A DNA stretch of 64,000 nt. It comes from Yoonia sp. BS5-3. GTDB lineage: Bacteria; Pseudomonadota; Alphaproteobacteria; Rhodobacterales; Rhodobacteraceae. The notes below the pieces were generated by a model. That model did no database searches. It worked only from the letters and a program-made list of their open reading frames with translations, and was not told the DNA's origin. Shown here piece by piece: positions 20,956 through 30,044 of the stretch (position 1 is its first letter; every line of letters begins with the position of its first letter). The stretch covers positions 1,054,001-1,118,000 of the forward strand of contig NZ_CP150951.2 in the NCBI RefSeq assembly GCF_038069655.2, given 5' to 3'. A program made the position numbers and the translations under genes.

Positions 20956-21819
20956 ATGGAATGGGTAAACGCAATCCTGCAAGGCGCCCTGCTGGGCGGG
21001 CTTTATGCGCTGTTTGCAGCAGGGCTGTCGCTGATCTTTGGGGTGATGCGGCTGGTGAATATCGCCCATGGCGATCTGATCGTGCTGGGGGCCTATCTGG
21101 GGCTGTCCGTAACGCTGGTGCTGGGGGTGCATCCGCTGGTCGCGTTGGTGCTGGTCGTGCCTGCCATGGCGGTGATTGGTTATGTTCTGCAACGGTGCAT
21201 TTTGAACCAGACCCTGGGAAAAGACATCCTGCCCCCGCTCTTGGTGACGTTTGGGCTGTCGGTCATCATCCAAAACGCGCTGCTTGAGACTTACACAGCC
21301 GACCCCCAAAAAATCAGCGCAGGTGCGCTGGAAACCGCGAGCCTGTCAGTGGGCGGGCTGTCCTTTGGGGTGCTGCCGGTGATGACCTTTGTGATCGCCG
21401 TGGCAGTCATCGCCGGGCTGCAATGGGTTTTCTATCGCACGGCCCTTGGCCGCGCGTTCAGGGCGACATCGGACAATCAGGAAATTGCGCAGTTGATGGG
21501 GCTGAACCGGCGGCACATCTTTGGGCTGGCCATGGCGCTTGCCCTGGCGGTCACGGCCATCGCGGGCATCTTGCTGGGTATCCGCACCAGCTTTGATCCG
21601 TCCATCGGCGGCGGCCGTCTGATCTTTGGATTTGAGGCGGTGATTATCGGCGGGCTTGGCAACCTCTGGGGCACACTTGTCGGAGGGATCATCCTTGGCG
21701 TCGCCCAAACCGTCGGCGCCAAGATCGACCCGGGCTGGCAACTGCTGGCCGGGCATCTGGTGTTTTTGCTTATCCTGGCCATCCGGCCCAGCGGACTTTT
21801 CCCGAGGATCAAAGAATGA
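20956..21819 (+). CDS. LIV-type ABC transporter permease (LivH-like)
   Basis: 287-residue inner-membrane permease with about eight hydrophobic helices. The family motifs GGLYALFAAGLSLIFGVMRLVNIAHGD at the N-terminus and GGLGNLWGTLVGGI near the end, which contacts the ATPase, are both present. It follows the LivF-like gene directly and overlaps the LivM-like gene by four bases (ATGA). Confidence 0.93.
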   Translation: MEWVNAILQGALLGGLYALFAAGLSLIFGVMRLVNIAHGDLIVLGAYLGLSVTLVLGVHPLVALVLVVPAMAVIGYVLQRCILNQTLGKDILPPLLVTFGLSVIIQNALLETYTADPQKISAGALETASLSVGGLSFGVLPVMTFVIAVAVIAGLQWVFYRTALGRAFRATSDNQEIAQLMGLNRRHIFGLAMALALAVTAIAGILLGIRTSFDPSIGGGRLIFGFEAVIIGGLGNLWGTLVGGIILGVAQTVGAKIDPGWQLLAGHLVFLLILAIRPSGLFPRIKE

Positions 21820-22835
21820 TGGCTTCCAACTATTCGGTCACCCGCTCATCCGGGGCGACCAAAATCGCGGCGTTTGTCGGGATTATGATCCTTGTCGCAT
21901 TGATCGCCGCGCCGCTTTGGGCGGGGCGGGCGGACATGCGGCTGATGGGGGAATTGTTCCTTTATCTGGCGCTGGCGAGCCTTTGGAACCTGATGGCGGG
22001 TTATGCGGGGCTCGTGTCTGTAGGGCAGCAAGCCTATGTGGGCTTTGGGGGCTATATGCTGTTCGCCCTGACGATGTTCGGCGGACTGCATCCGGTTCTG
22101 GCAATTGCGATTGCCGGCCTGCTGGGGGCCGTTATTTCGATCCCTGTCGCGCTGCTGATCTTCCGGTTGCGGGGGGCATATTTTGCCATCGGAACATGGG
22201 TAATTGCCGAGGTGTTCCGCCTGTCATTTGCGCAGGTATCGACACTGGGCGGTGGATCAGGATCATCGCTACCAGCGGGGATTGTACGGTCCCTTGCCGA
22301 TAGCCGCGCCGGGCGGGAACATCTAAGCTATTGGCTGGCCTTGGGATCGGCTGCGATCGTGATCGCCGCGGTCTTCCTGTTCTTGCGGTCACGGAACGGG
22401 CTGGCGCTGACGGCGATCCGCGATAATGAGCTGGCGGCCGGATCGCTGGGGATCGACATCTGGCGCACCAAATTCGTGGTTTACATCGTCACCGCCGCGC
22501 TGACAGCGATGATCGGGGCGCTGATTTTCCTGCAAAAGCTGCGCATTTCACCCGATGCAGCCTTTTCCGTCAATGATTGGACGGCCTTTGTGATCTTTAT
22601 CGTGGTCATCGGCGGCATCGGCACGCTAGAGGGGCCGATCATCGGCACCCTGCTTTTCTTTTTGCTGCGCGAGACGCTTGCAGACCTTGGCACCATTTAC
22701 CTGATGGTGCTTGGGGCGGTGGCCATTGTCATCATGCTTAAGGCACCTAATGGCATCTGGGGGCTGATCCGCAACCGCTTCGATATCGAACTCTTCCCGC
22801 TTAGCTACCGCGTCAAACCTGCTCAGAAAGATTGA
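21816..22835 (+). CDS. LIV-type ABC transporter permease (LivM-like)
   Basis: 339-residue inner-membrane permease, the usual partner of LivH. It has several hydrophobic helices, the conserved LWNLMAGYAGLVSVGQQAYVG stretch near residue 50, and GGIGTLEGPIIGT near residue 270. The start overlaps the LivH-like stop. It is the last transporter gene; the BKACE gene starts at its 3' end. Confidence 0.93.
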   Translation: MMASNYSVTRSSGATKIAAFVGIMILVALIAAPLWAGRADMRLMGELFLYLALASLWNLMAGYAGLVSVGQQAYVGFGGYMLFALTMFGGLHPVLAIAIAGLLGAVISIPVALLIFRLRGAYFAIGTWVIAEVFRLSFAQVSTLGGGSGSSLPAGIVRSLADSRAGREHLSYWLALGSAAIVIAAVFLFLRSRNGLALTAIRDNELAAGSLGIDIWRTKFVVYIVTAALTAMIGALIFLQKLRISPDAAFSVNDWTAFVIFIVVIGGIGTLEGPIIGTLLFFLLRETLADLGTIYLMVLGAVAIVIMLKAPNGIWGLIRNRFDIELFPLSYRVKPAQKD

Positions 22836-22837
22836 TC

Positions 22838-23779
22838 ATGCCCAAGGCAAAACAAAAGACCATCATCACCTGCGCCGTCACCGGGGCGATCCATACGCCA
22901 ACAATGTCGGGTAGCCTGCCCTATACCTATGATGACATCGCGCGCGAGGCGGTTGAGGCCGCCGAGGCCGGGGCCTCGATCCTGCATCTGCATGCGCGGG
23001 ACAATGAAACAGGGGCACCTTCGGTCAATACCGATGATTTTGCGCCCTTCCTGCCCCGGATCAAGCAGGCAACCGATGCTGTGGTGAACATTTCAACCGG
23101 CGGGTCGCTGACCCTGTCTATCCAGGACCGGATCACGCCAGCCAAGACTTTCAGCCCGGAAATGTGTTCGATGAATATGGGCTCAATGAATTTTTCGTTT
23201 CACCCGTTGGCAGGCCGCTACAAGGATGAGGATTGGAAATTCGATTGGGAAAAAGACTATGTGGCCAATTCGGACGGAAACATCTTTCGAAATACCTTCC
23301 GAGACATCAAAGAGGCCGCAGACACGCTGGCGCCCCACGACATCAAGTTTGAACATGAATGCTACGACGTTGGCCACCTTTATAATCTGAAATTCTGCAT
23401 GGATATCGGGCTGTTCAAAGCGCCGGTCTTCATTCAATTCATCTTTGGCATCCTGGGCGGGATCGGGCCTGAGGTGGATAATCTGATTTTCATGAAGCGC
23501 ACCGCAGACCGGCTGTTTGGCGATGATTATCGCTGGTCCGTCTTGGGCGCGGGCAACGCGCAGATGAACCTGGGGACCACCGCCAGCCAGATGGGCGGTC
23601 ATGTACGCGTCGGGCTTGAAGATAGTCTGTTCATCTCGCGCGGGAAGCTGGCCCACAGCAACGCCGATCAGGTTCGCAAAATCCGGCGGATCGTCGAGGA
23701 TCTGGGCTGCGAAGTCGCAACGCCCGACGAAGCGCGCGAGATGTTGGATCTAAAGGGCGGGGATAAGGTCGCCTTTTAA
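22838..23779 (+). CDS. 3-keto-acid cleavage enzyme (BKACE, DUF849)
   Basis: 313-residue TIM-barrel zinc enzyme of the BKACE family (first known as 3-keto-5-aminohexanoate cleavage enzyme, Kce). The family condenses a 3-keto acid with acetyl-CoA and yields acetoacetate plus a new CoA ester (or acetoacetyl-CoA plus an acid). The zinc pair is the HLHARD motif near residue 46. KFEHECYD and GAGNAQ are further family landmarks. ATG at 22838 is chosen over the TTG six bases earlier that overlaps the LivM stop. It closes the operon and defines its chemistry: the upstream dehydrogenase would make its keto-acid. The substrate subgroup is not identifiable by eye. Confidence 0.92.
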   Translation: MPKAKQKTIITCAVTGAIHTPTMSGSLPYTYDDIAREAVEAAEAGASILHLHARDNETGAPSVNTDDFAPFLPRIKQATDAVVNISTGGSLTLSIQDRITPAKTFSPEMCSMNMGSMNFSFHPLAGRYKDEDWKFDWEKDYVANSDGNIFRNTFRDIKEAADTLAPHDIKFEHECYDVGHLYNLKFCMDIGLFKAPVFIQFIFGILGGIGPEVDNLIFMKRTADRLFGDDYRWSVLGAGNAQMNLGTTASQMGGHVRVGLEDSLFISRGKLAHSNADQVRKIRRIVEDLGCEVATPDEAREMLDLKGGDKVAF

Positions 23780-23836
23780 GGGGGTGCGCAGAACGCCGCG
23801 TTTCAGTTGAGTGCGTTGTCGTGTTAGGTTTTCGAG

Positions 23837-24277
23837 ATGAGACTGAAGCATGTGAACCTGACCGCACGAAACGCAGATCGTCTTGCCGCATTCTATCAGA
23901 ACACCTTCGGGTTTGCGGAACGAAGACCACCCAAGCGGCTGTCTGGCGAGGCCGTGTCCCGTGGGAATGGGCTGCTAAACTCAGACATCTACGCAATCTG
24001 GTTGAACATGGACGATGATAGCGGCCCCTTCCTAGAGATCATGGAATACACCGACACGGTCAACAGGCCAAAGCCAGCGGTGAATGAAACAGGATATGGC
24101 CATCTTGCCTTTGAGGTGAGCAACCTGTCTGAGTGTGTTGAGAATGTGCTTCGGTTCGGTGGGTCGCTACAAGGTGAAATTACAAACTTTGGAACCAGCG
24201 AAATACCTCTTCTAATCGTCTATGTGCGTGACCCGGAGGGTAACATTCTGGAACTGGAACAACCTTCCTGCGAATGA
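23837..24277 (+). CDS. VOC family (glyoxalase-like) protein
   Basis: 146-residue vicinal-oxygen-chelate protein. Two beta-alpha-beta-beta-beta modules are visible: LKHVNLTARNADRLAAFYQNTFG at the N-terminus, and GYGHLAFEV with DPEGNILELEQP at the C-terminus. The metal-ligand positions (H5, E near WLNMDDDSGPFLEIME, H95, E at the end) are present, so it may be a lyase or dioxygenase rather than a pure binding protein. Its codon use is less GC-biased than the BKACE operon before it, and it lies about 185 bases before a transposon. Function unknown. Confidence 0.8.
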   Translation: MRLKHVNLTARNADRLAAFYQNTFGFAERRPPKRLSGEAVSRGNGLLNSDIYAIWLNMDDDSGPFLEIMEYTDTVNRPKPAVNETGYGHLAFEVSNLSECVENVLRFGGSLQGEITNFGTSEIPLLIVYVRDPEGNILELEQPSCE

Positions 24278-24456
24278 GGTAGAACATTAGGCTTGCCGCG
24301 CAAAGGTTAGCTTTCGGCAGGCGGCGTCCGGGACCGTTGGGCTGTTTTCCGACCTCAAAAACCCGCTGGATAAACACGTCCTTCGTCTGCTTGTGCTGCA
24401 TCATTGGCGGCGGATTGCTCTGCGATGCGGGGCATGGGCCCATGCCAGTCTGGTAC

Positions 24457-24461
24457 CAAAT
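24457..24461 (+). repeat. Target-site duplication CAAAT, left copy
   Basis: CAAAT immediately precedes the left inverted repeat and recurs at 29812-29816 immediately after the right one. Five bases is the duplication made by Tn3-family transposases. Confidence 0.92.
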
Positions 24462-24499
24462 GGGGTAGATTCCGGCTGAGTGCAGAATAGTACGTTAAG
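24462..24499 (+). repeat. Left terminal inverted repeat of the Tn3-family transposon (38 bp)
   Basis: Starts GGGGTAGATTCCGGCTGAG. It is identical over 38 bases to the reverse complement of 29774-29811 and then diverges at once. GGGG-starting 38-bp ends are the hallmark of the Tn3 family. Confidence 0.95.
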
Positions 24500-24610
24500 C
24501 CGGGACGGCATTGCTGCGGTTGATTGATTTGTTCACCCGTCAGTTGTATCGCTAATCATGCTGATGCTCAGTAAATGATTTCTGAGGCTTTCGATTGAAG
24601 GGGTAAGTGT

Positions 24611-25342
24611 TTGTTATCGTTAGCAGTGATTGGGTATCAGTTGACCATCGCATTATCGTTGTTAGCTGCGAGAGTGTTTGGCTCGGCATTCAACAAGCCT
24701 GACCTGCTATTCTGGGTCGCCATAGGGTGGACTGCTTTTACTTTTGCCTTTGTGTTCGTATCCCCGTTGCTGATCTTGCAACTCTTGGTCATTTGGGGTG
24801 TGACCGCTTGGATCAGACCGCCGGATGAGGCACCCGTTCCACCGCGTCCCAGCAAGCTTGAAACGCTGACGGCGCAAGATGAGGAATGGCCTCGCATTTT
24901 CCGACGTGTTTGCGAGTCGCCTGCTGAGGAAGCATTTCTTGACGCAATGGTATCAGCGTTTGATCTGAAACCTGACAAAGGTCGCCTATCTGGTGGTGGG
25001 CTGTTGTTGCAGATGCAGGTGCAAGTAGCGAAATACCGGCTCGACTTTCTCATCGACAAGGGGCTGGTCGTTGAGGTCGATGGCGCGGCATGGCACTCGT
25101 CGTCGGAGGCTAAGGAACGCGATGCTGAAAGGGATAAGGCCCTGACAGCTAAAGGGTTTCACGTTTTGCGTATTCCTGCGAAGATCACTCTCTACAATCC
25201 AGAGCAGGCGATAGCACAGGTTCGGGAAGCGCGGGCGCTCTGGTTGACCCAAAAGGCTCAGACGCGAGTGTCCGTGATAAAAAGGCAAAAGTATCTGAGC
25301 AGCGTGACGGCAGTCGGCCAGCGAACGCTCTTGCTGCGGTAG
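24611..25342 (+). CDS. Membrane-anchored DUF559 nuclease-like protein (transposon cargo)
   Basis: 243 residues as read. Two or three hydrophobic helices fill residues 1-70. A DUF559 domain of the Vsr/MutH-like PD-(D/E)XK fold follows: [32 protein letters not shown] and [16 protein letters not shown] carry the expected acidic and lysine/arginine positions. Translation probably starts at TTG 24611 behind AAGGGG. The frame stops at 25342, but strongly coding sequence continues in the -1 frame to 25569. The intact protein was therefore probably about 319 residues, with a coiled-coil tail. Role unknown; DUF559 proteins are predicted endonucleases. Confidence 0.75.
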   Translation: MLSLAVIGYQLTIALSLLAARVFGSAFNKPDLLFWVAIGWTAFTFAFVFVSPLLILQLLVIWGVTAWIRPPDEAPVPPRPSKLETLTAQDEEWPRIFRRVCESPAEEAFLDAMVSAFDLKPDKGRLSGGGLLLQMQVQVAKYRLDFLIDKGLVVEVDGAAWHSSSEAKERDAERDKALTAKGFHVLRIPAKITLYNPEQAIAQVREARALWLTQKAQTRVSVIKRQKYLSSVTAVGQRTLLLR

Positions 25343-25569
25343 AAAGTAGTCTGGACAAACTCAGCGGCCGCATCAACGCATCCAACCAAAATTTTTCTGA
25401 GAAATGCGATCAGTTTCTCGAAACCTGGCAGGAGAAACTGGATGAAAGCCTTGAAAATGCCCAAAAGCAGGTGGAGGAACGGGACCGACATATTCGGGAA
25501 GAGCTGAATGCTGATCCGGAATTGCGAAAGATTTACGAAGAGTTGCAAGTGAACTGGGACGAGAAATGA
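25283..25569 (+). pseudogene. Detached coiled-coil C-terminus of the DUF559 protein (-1 frame)
   Basis: From the A-run near 25280 the -1 frame reads [17 protein letters not shown] and then a charged, Glu/Lys/Arg/Gln-rich helix ending LQVNWDEK at the stop 25567-25569. This frame has no ATG, GTG or TTG upstream. Adding one base to the A-run at about 25278-25282 fuses it in frame with the DUF559 gene. Its TGA overlaps the ATG of the next gene (ATGA), as in coupled operons, which supports this being the original end. A sequencing error, a real mutation or programmed -1 frameshifting could each explain it. Confidence 0.6.
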
Positions 25570-26092
25570 AATTGAGCTTCAGAACAAATCCGCGGCGCTG
25601 ATATCCGTTTTGACTGTGTCGGCCTGTATGTCCGCGCCGACATTCTACGACAATTACAAAGCTGGGCAGCCTCTGCGGGGCTTTGCTTACAAAGCTGGTG
25701 TTGGGTGGGCTGCAATAGATCGCGACAAGACAAATTGCGAGATTGAGGCCGCCCAGAGGGTACCGCAAAATATCGTGGTTCAAACATCGCCCAGCTATAC
25801 GACACCAACCCAGACATACTGCAATCAGGTTGGCACACAGACCATTTGCAATACCACCGGCGGGCAGACTTATGGTGGCCAAACGACATCAACGGATGCC
25901 AATGCCGGTTTGCGATCACGAGCATACGCGCAATGCATGGCGCAGAAGAATTACCGTTTCGTGGATATCCCGGCATGCCCAACAGGGACCGATCTGTCAT
26001 CTCAGCATAATGAAACCATCCTGCGGCCACTTTCGCGACGAACATGTTATCAAGCCTACCCGTCAGGAAGCTTTGCCATCGGAGATGGGTGA
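25566..26092 (+). pseudogene. Lipoprotein gene of the transposon cargo, frameshifted in the signal peptide
   Basis: The frame ending at 26092 encodes a secreted protein with lipobox VSAC, but it has no start codon before the lipobox except a TTG at 25610 that leaves five residues. The ATG at 25566 begins MKLSFRT and runs out of frame after 12 codons. One added base at ACAAAT (25584-25589) joins them into a 175-residue lipoprotein with a normal positively charged, hydrophobic signal. The mature part is rich in Thr, Gln, Gly and Tyr, with repeated YGGQT-type stretches and four cysteines, and ends PSGSFAIGDG. Family not recognised. Confidence 0.6.
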
Positions 26093-26142
26093 TCTGCAGA
26101 GTTGCCGCACTTTTTTTGGCGGAGATGCCAGTGCCAGGCAGA

Positions 26143-26754
26143 TCAAGCCTTCAGTACCCGCGTCCCATAGTCGCGCAAATTCCCTTTTGGATCCACGTAT
26201 CGGTAGAGTGTGACGGGGCGGATACCGAGCTCTTTGCATAGTTCGGAAACAGAGGTGTCACGATTGGCCATTGCGGCCTGCGCCATGCGAACTTGCGCTT
26301 TCGTCAGTGCAAATTTCCGTCCGCCCTTGCGCCCTCTAGCACGGGCCGCTTGTAGCCCCGCCATGGTGCGTTCCCGGATCAGTTCGCTTTCAAACTCAGC
26401 CAAGGCGGCAAAGATGCCAAATGAAAGACGGCCTGCCGCCGTTGTGGTGTCGATCTGCGCGCCTTGTCCGGTCAGCACCTTGAGACCAACGCCCCGCTCG
26501 GACAATAAGCTGACAGTTTTGACAAGGTGATGGAGGCTGCGGCCCATGCGGTCGAGTTTCCACACGACCAGCACATCGCCTTTCCGCAACGCTTTTAGGC
26601 AGGATTCCAAGCCGAGCCGGTCATCTTTTTTGCCTGATGCCAGATCAGAATAGATCTGGTCCTCTGCGACACCTGCCGCGATCAGTGCATCCCATTGCAA
26701 ATCGAGCGATTGGCTACCGTCCGCTTTCGAAACCCGCGCATAGCCGATCAGCAT
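26143..26754 (-). CDS. tnpR: Tn3-type serine recombinase (resolvase)
   Basis: 203-residue small serine resolvase that resolves Tn3 cointegrates at the res site. The N-terminal catalytic serine is in GYARVSKADGS, followed by the conserved KLDRMGRS and the long E-helix AALAEFESELIRERT. A C-terminal helix-turn-helix (SVSELCKELGIRPVTLYRYV) follows. It is complete and divergent from the transposase, as in Tn3-type elements. The res site should lie in the 120 bases between the two starts. Confidence 0.95.
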   Translation of the reverse strand: MLIGYARVSKADGSQSLDLQWDALIAAGVAEDQIYSDLASGKKDDRLGLESCLKALRKGDVLVVWKLDRMGRSLHHLVKTVSLLSERGVGLKVLTGQGAQIDTTTAAGRLSFGIFAALAEFESELIRERTMAGLQAARARGRKGGRKFALTKAQVRMAQAAMANRDTSVSELCKELGIRPVTLYRYVDPKGNLRDYGTRVLKA

Positions 26755-26874
26755 ATTTCACAAACGGTCGTTTGAGGAATGGTTTGAACTTCCATCGTGA
26801 TAGCCACATAAGCTGTTACATAATCAGTTTCTTATTCAACGGTACCCAATCACTCCCTTGAAAGCAAAAGAAAC
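26755..26874. promoter_or_regulatory. Probable res site between tnpR and tnpA
   Basis: The divergent tnpR-tnpA gap holds the dyad CAAACGGTCGTTTG (26761-26774) next to the tnpR start, AT-rich sequence, and an AAAG near 26865-26875 ahead of tnpA. This is where Tn3-type resolvases bind and where both promoters must sit. Confidence 0.55.
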
Positions 26875-29768
26875 ATGACGCATCGCACTATTCTGACAGA
26901 GCGGCAGCGCTCTGATCTTTTTGATCTACCGACTGACGAAGCCACAATCCTACAACACTACATCCTGTCTGATGAAGATCTGGAGAAATCATCCGGACCC
27001 GCCGCCGCGCGCGCAATCAGTTTGGCTTTGCGCTGCAGCTATGTGCGCTGCGTTACCCAGGGCGGTTGTTGGCGCCGGGAGAAACAATCCCCGAGCCACT
27101 GACAATGTTTCTGGCTGCTCAGCTTGGTCTTAATCCAGATGATCTGGTCGACTATGCGCATCGCGCCGAAACGCGCCGCACACATCTTATCGAGCTTCGA
27201 TCTGTATTTGGTTACAAGATGTTTTCCGGCCGCGGTGCGCGTGATCTGCGAGCCTGGCTTGAACAAGCGGCCGAGACTGGCGGTTCGAACAAAGAATTGG
27301 CACAAGGATTTATTGAGCAATGCCGGCGCACCCAGACCATTCTGCCCGGCGTGTCGGTTATCGAGCGGTTGTGTGCAGATGCCCTTGTCGCCGCCGAGCG
27401 CCGAATAGAAGCCCGTATTGCAGATCGGCTTACCAATGTGGAGAGAGACCGCCTCGATGGCCTGCTGACAGAACTGGTCGGTGGTACCGTCAGCCGATTT
27501 GTCTGGCTCAGGCAGTTCGAGGTCGGCAATAACTCAGCGGGCGCGGCCCGCCTCATTGATCGCCTGGAGTTCCTGCACGGTCTGGGGCTTTGTCCAGAAT
27601 TGCTAAGGGACATCCCACCTCATCGTGTCACGCGATTGCGCCGACAAGGAGAACGATACTTTGCGGATGGGCTACGGGATATCAGCGGAGACCGGCGGCT
27701 GGTAATCCTCACCATTTGCGCTGTGGAATGGCATGCGGCCATTTCGGATGCGCTTGTGGAAACCCATGACCGGATTGTTGGGAAGACTTGGCGGGAGGCA
27801 AAGAAAATATGCGACGCGAGGATTGCTGACGCGAAGCTCACGCTTCATGACACACTGAAATCGTTCAAGAACTTGGGAGCCGCCCTGCTGGAAGCAAAAG
27901 AGGATCAGGCCTCACTTGATGTGGCGACCGAAACGGCTTGTGGCTGGTCGCATCTGGAAGGCCTTGTCGCGACTGCCGCAGAATTGACGGATACTATGTC
28001 CGCCGACCCGCTCGCTCATGTGGTGCAGGGCTATCATCGCTTTCGGCGATATGCCCCACGTATGCTGCGCGCGCTCGACATCCATGCGGCAGCTGTAGCC
28101 GAGCCGCTCATGGCTGCCGCTACAGTCATTGAACGGGACCACAAAGATGGCCATCGGTCCAATAACTTCCTGCGACGTGGATCAAAATGACATCGTCACT
28201 TCAATGCAGGGAACGAAAACGACCATCGGCTGTGGGAGGTCGCAGTTCTTTTCCACCTGCGTGACGCCTTTCGGTCCGGCGATATCTGGCTGGTGCACTC
28301 TCGGCGCTACGTAGACCTGAAAAAAGCGTTGGTACCAATTGAAGCGGCGAAAGCTACACCCAGACTGACTGTGCCTTTCAACCCGGAATCTTGGCTTTCT
28401 GATCGCAAAGTTCGCTTGGCCGATGGACTTGAACGCCTCGCCAAAGCCGCCCGAATTGGCGCAACCCCCGGCGGATCAATTGAAAATGGTGTTCTGAAAA
28501 TTGATCGGTTGAGTTCCGCAGTCCCAGAAGAAGCCGACTCGCTCGTGCTTGATCTCTATAACCGACTACCAGCCGTTCGCATTACGGATCTCCTGTTAGA
28601 AGTCGATGACGAGATAGGTTTTACCGATGCCTTCCTGCATCTGCGAACGGGCTCGCCCTGCAAGGATCGTATCAGCTTGCTGAACGTCTTGCTGGCTGAA
28701 GGCGTGAATCTTGGCTTGAGCAAAATGGCTGAGGCGACAAATACACACGATTTCTTTCAGCTATCGCGCCTCTCGCGGTGGCATATCGAAAGCGATGCCA
28801 TCAACCGGGCATTGGCCATAGTCATCGACGCACAATCCAGATTGCCAATGGCAGTGCATTGGGGCGGCGGTGTCACAGCATCAAGCGACGGGCAGTTCTT
28901 TCCCGCCGCACGTCACGGCGAGGCAATGAACCTCATCAACGCAAAATTTGGCTCCGAACCTGGCCTGAAAGCCTATACCCATGTCTCGGATCAGTTTGGG
29001 CCGTTTGCCACCCAGAACATCCCGGCTACCGTCAATGAAGCACCTTATATCCTGGACGGGTTGCTGATGGATGAGACAGGTCGGAAAATCAAAGAACAAT
29101 ACGCCGATACAGGCGGCTTCACGGATCATGTGTTTGCTGTCACCGCATTGCTGTCCTATCGTTTCATTCCCCGTATCCGGGACCTACCATCGAAGCGGCT
29201 CTACCTCTTTGATCCCGCGTCAGCTCCGAAGGAATTGCGGGGGCTGATCGGTGGCAAAATCAGAGAAAAGCTCATTGCTGAAAACTGGCCAGACATCTTG
29301 CGCGCCGTGGCCACCATGGCTGCGGGCATCATGCCGCCCAGTCAGTTGCTGAAGAAATTCGCGGCCTACCCCCGTCAGCATGAGTTAGCCGTAGCCCTGC
29401 GCGAAATCGGGCGGATCGAACGGACGCTGTTCATCATTGACTGGCTGCTCGACGCTGATATGCAACGTCGCGCCCAGATCGGTCTGAACAAAGGAGAGGC
29501 GCATCATGCTTTGAAAAACGCGCTGCGCATCGGTCGTCAGGGCGAAATCCGGGACCGCACGGCCGAAGGCCAGCACTACCGCATGGCGGGGCTAAATCTG
29601 CTCGCAGCGATCATCATTTACTGAAATACAAAGCACCTCGGCCATGCTGTCGCTGCAAGAAGCCAATCCAGCCTCGACTGCTCACCCGCCCTTCTGTCGC
29701 ACATCTCACCCCTCGGATGGGCGCATATCCTGCTCACAGGCGAATACAGGTGGAAAAACCGACCGTGA
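26875..29768 (+). pseudogene. tnpA: Tn3-family transposase, disrupted
   Basis: DDE transposase that makes the cointegrate. Reconstructed length is 964 residues, normal for Tn3 (MTHRTILTERQRSDLF at the N-terminus; GEYRWKN at the end). Three lesions are visible: loss of one A in a short A-run at about 26986-26988, which drops the frame until about 27000; TGG to TGA at 28188-28190 (conserved Trp of the WHRH motif); and TGG to TGA at 29622-29624 (Trp of IIIYW). The long open stretches between them (27066-28190, 28191-29621) remain well conserved, including SSDGQFF, ADTGGFTDHVF and NKGEAHHAL around the catalytic acids. It is probably non-functional as read. Confidence 0.9.
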
Positions 29769-29773
29769 CCGGC

Positions 29774-29811
29774 CTTAACGTACTATTCTGCACTCAGCCG
29801 GAATCTACCCC
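29774..29811 (-). repeat. Right terminal inverted repeat of the Tn3-family transposon (38 bp)
   Basis: Reverse complement identical to 24462-24499 over all 38 bases. The last tnpA codon lies six bases inside it, the usual compact Tn3 arrangement. Confidence 0.95.
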
Positions 29812-29816
29812 CAAAT
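29812..29816 (+). repeat. Target-site duplication CAAAT, right copy
   Basis: CAAAT directly after the right inverted repeat, matching 24457-24461. Confidence 0.92.
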
Positions 29817-30044
29817 CGTGACATCGCGCGATGTTATATGCCACTGATTGCCTTTTTGGCCGCGACCGACCGAACCCCGCGAAGTATTGGGTGTTTCGAT
29901 GCGTCATTGTCGTAGAGGGCCCTAACGCTCCACATCGGAAAAAGCTTTCATATCAATTGTGCGGCCAACCGGTGATATCTGCCCCATCCATTTTGCTTAC
30001 AGGAATGTTTGCAAAGCGCCCGAATTTTAGCCATCTTCAAGCCG

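Larger units (their letters stand above)
24462..29811. mobile_element. Tn3-family transposon, 5350 bp, with DUF559/lipoprotein cargo
   Basis: Bounded by perfect 38-bp inverted repeats and a CAAAT duplication. Inside, from left to right: a membrane DUF559 gene, a lipoprotein gene, a resolvase gene (minus strand) and a transposase gene (plus strand) separated by a 120-bp res-like region. The ends and duplication are intact, which indicates a fairly recent insertion. The transposase is interrupted three times, so the element cannot move on its own as read here. Removing it and one CAAAT rejoins ordinary intergenic DNA, so no host gene was visibly cut. Confidence 0.93.

Noticed and set aside
28188-28190. 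UGA as selenocysteine or reassigned codon in tnpA
   Set aside because: The codon falls at a conserved Trp of Tn3 transposases, is accompanied by a second such change and a frameshift, and no SECIS-like hairpin follows. Other genes in the window use TGA as stop.
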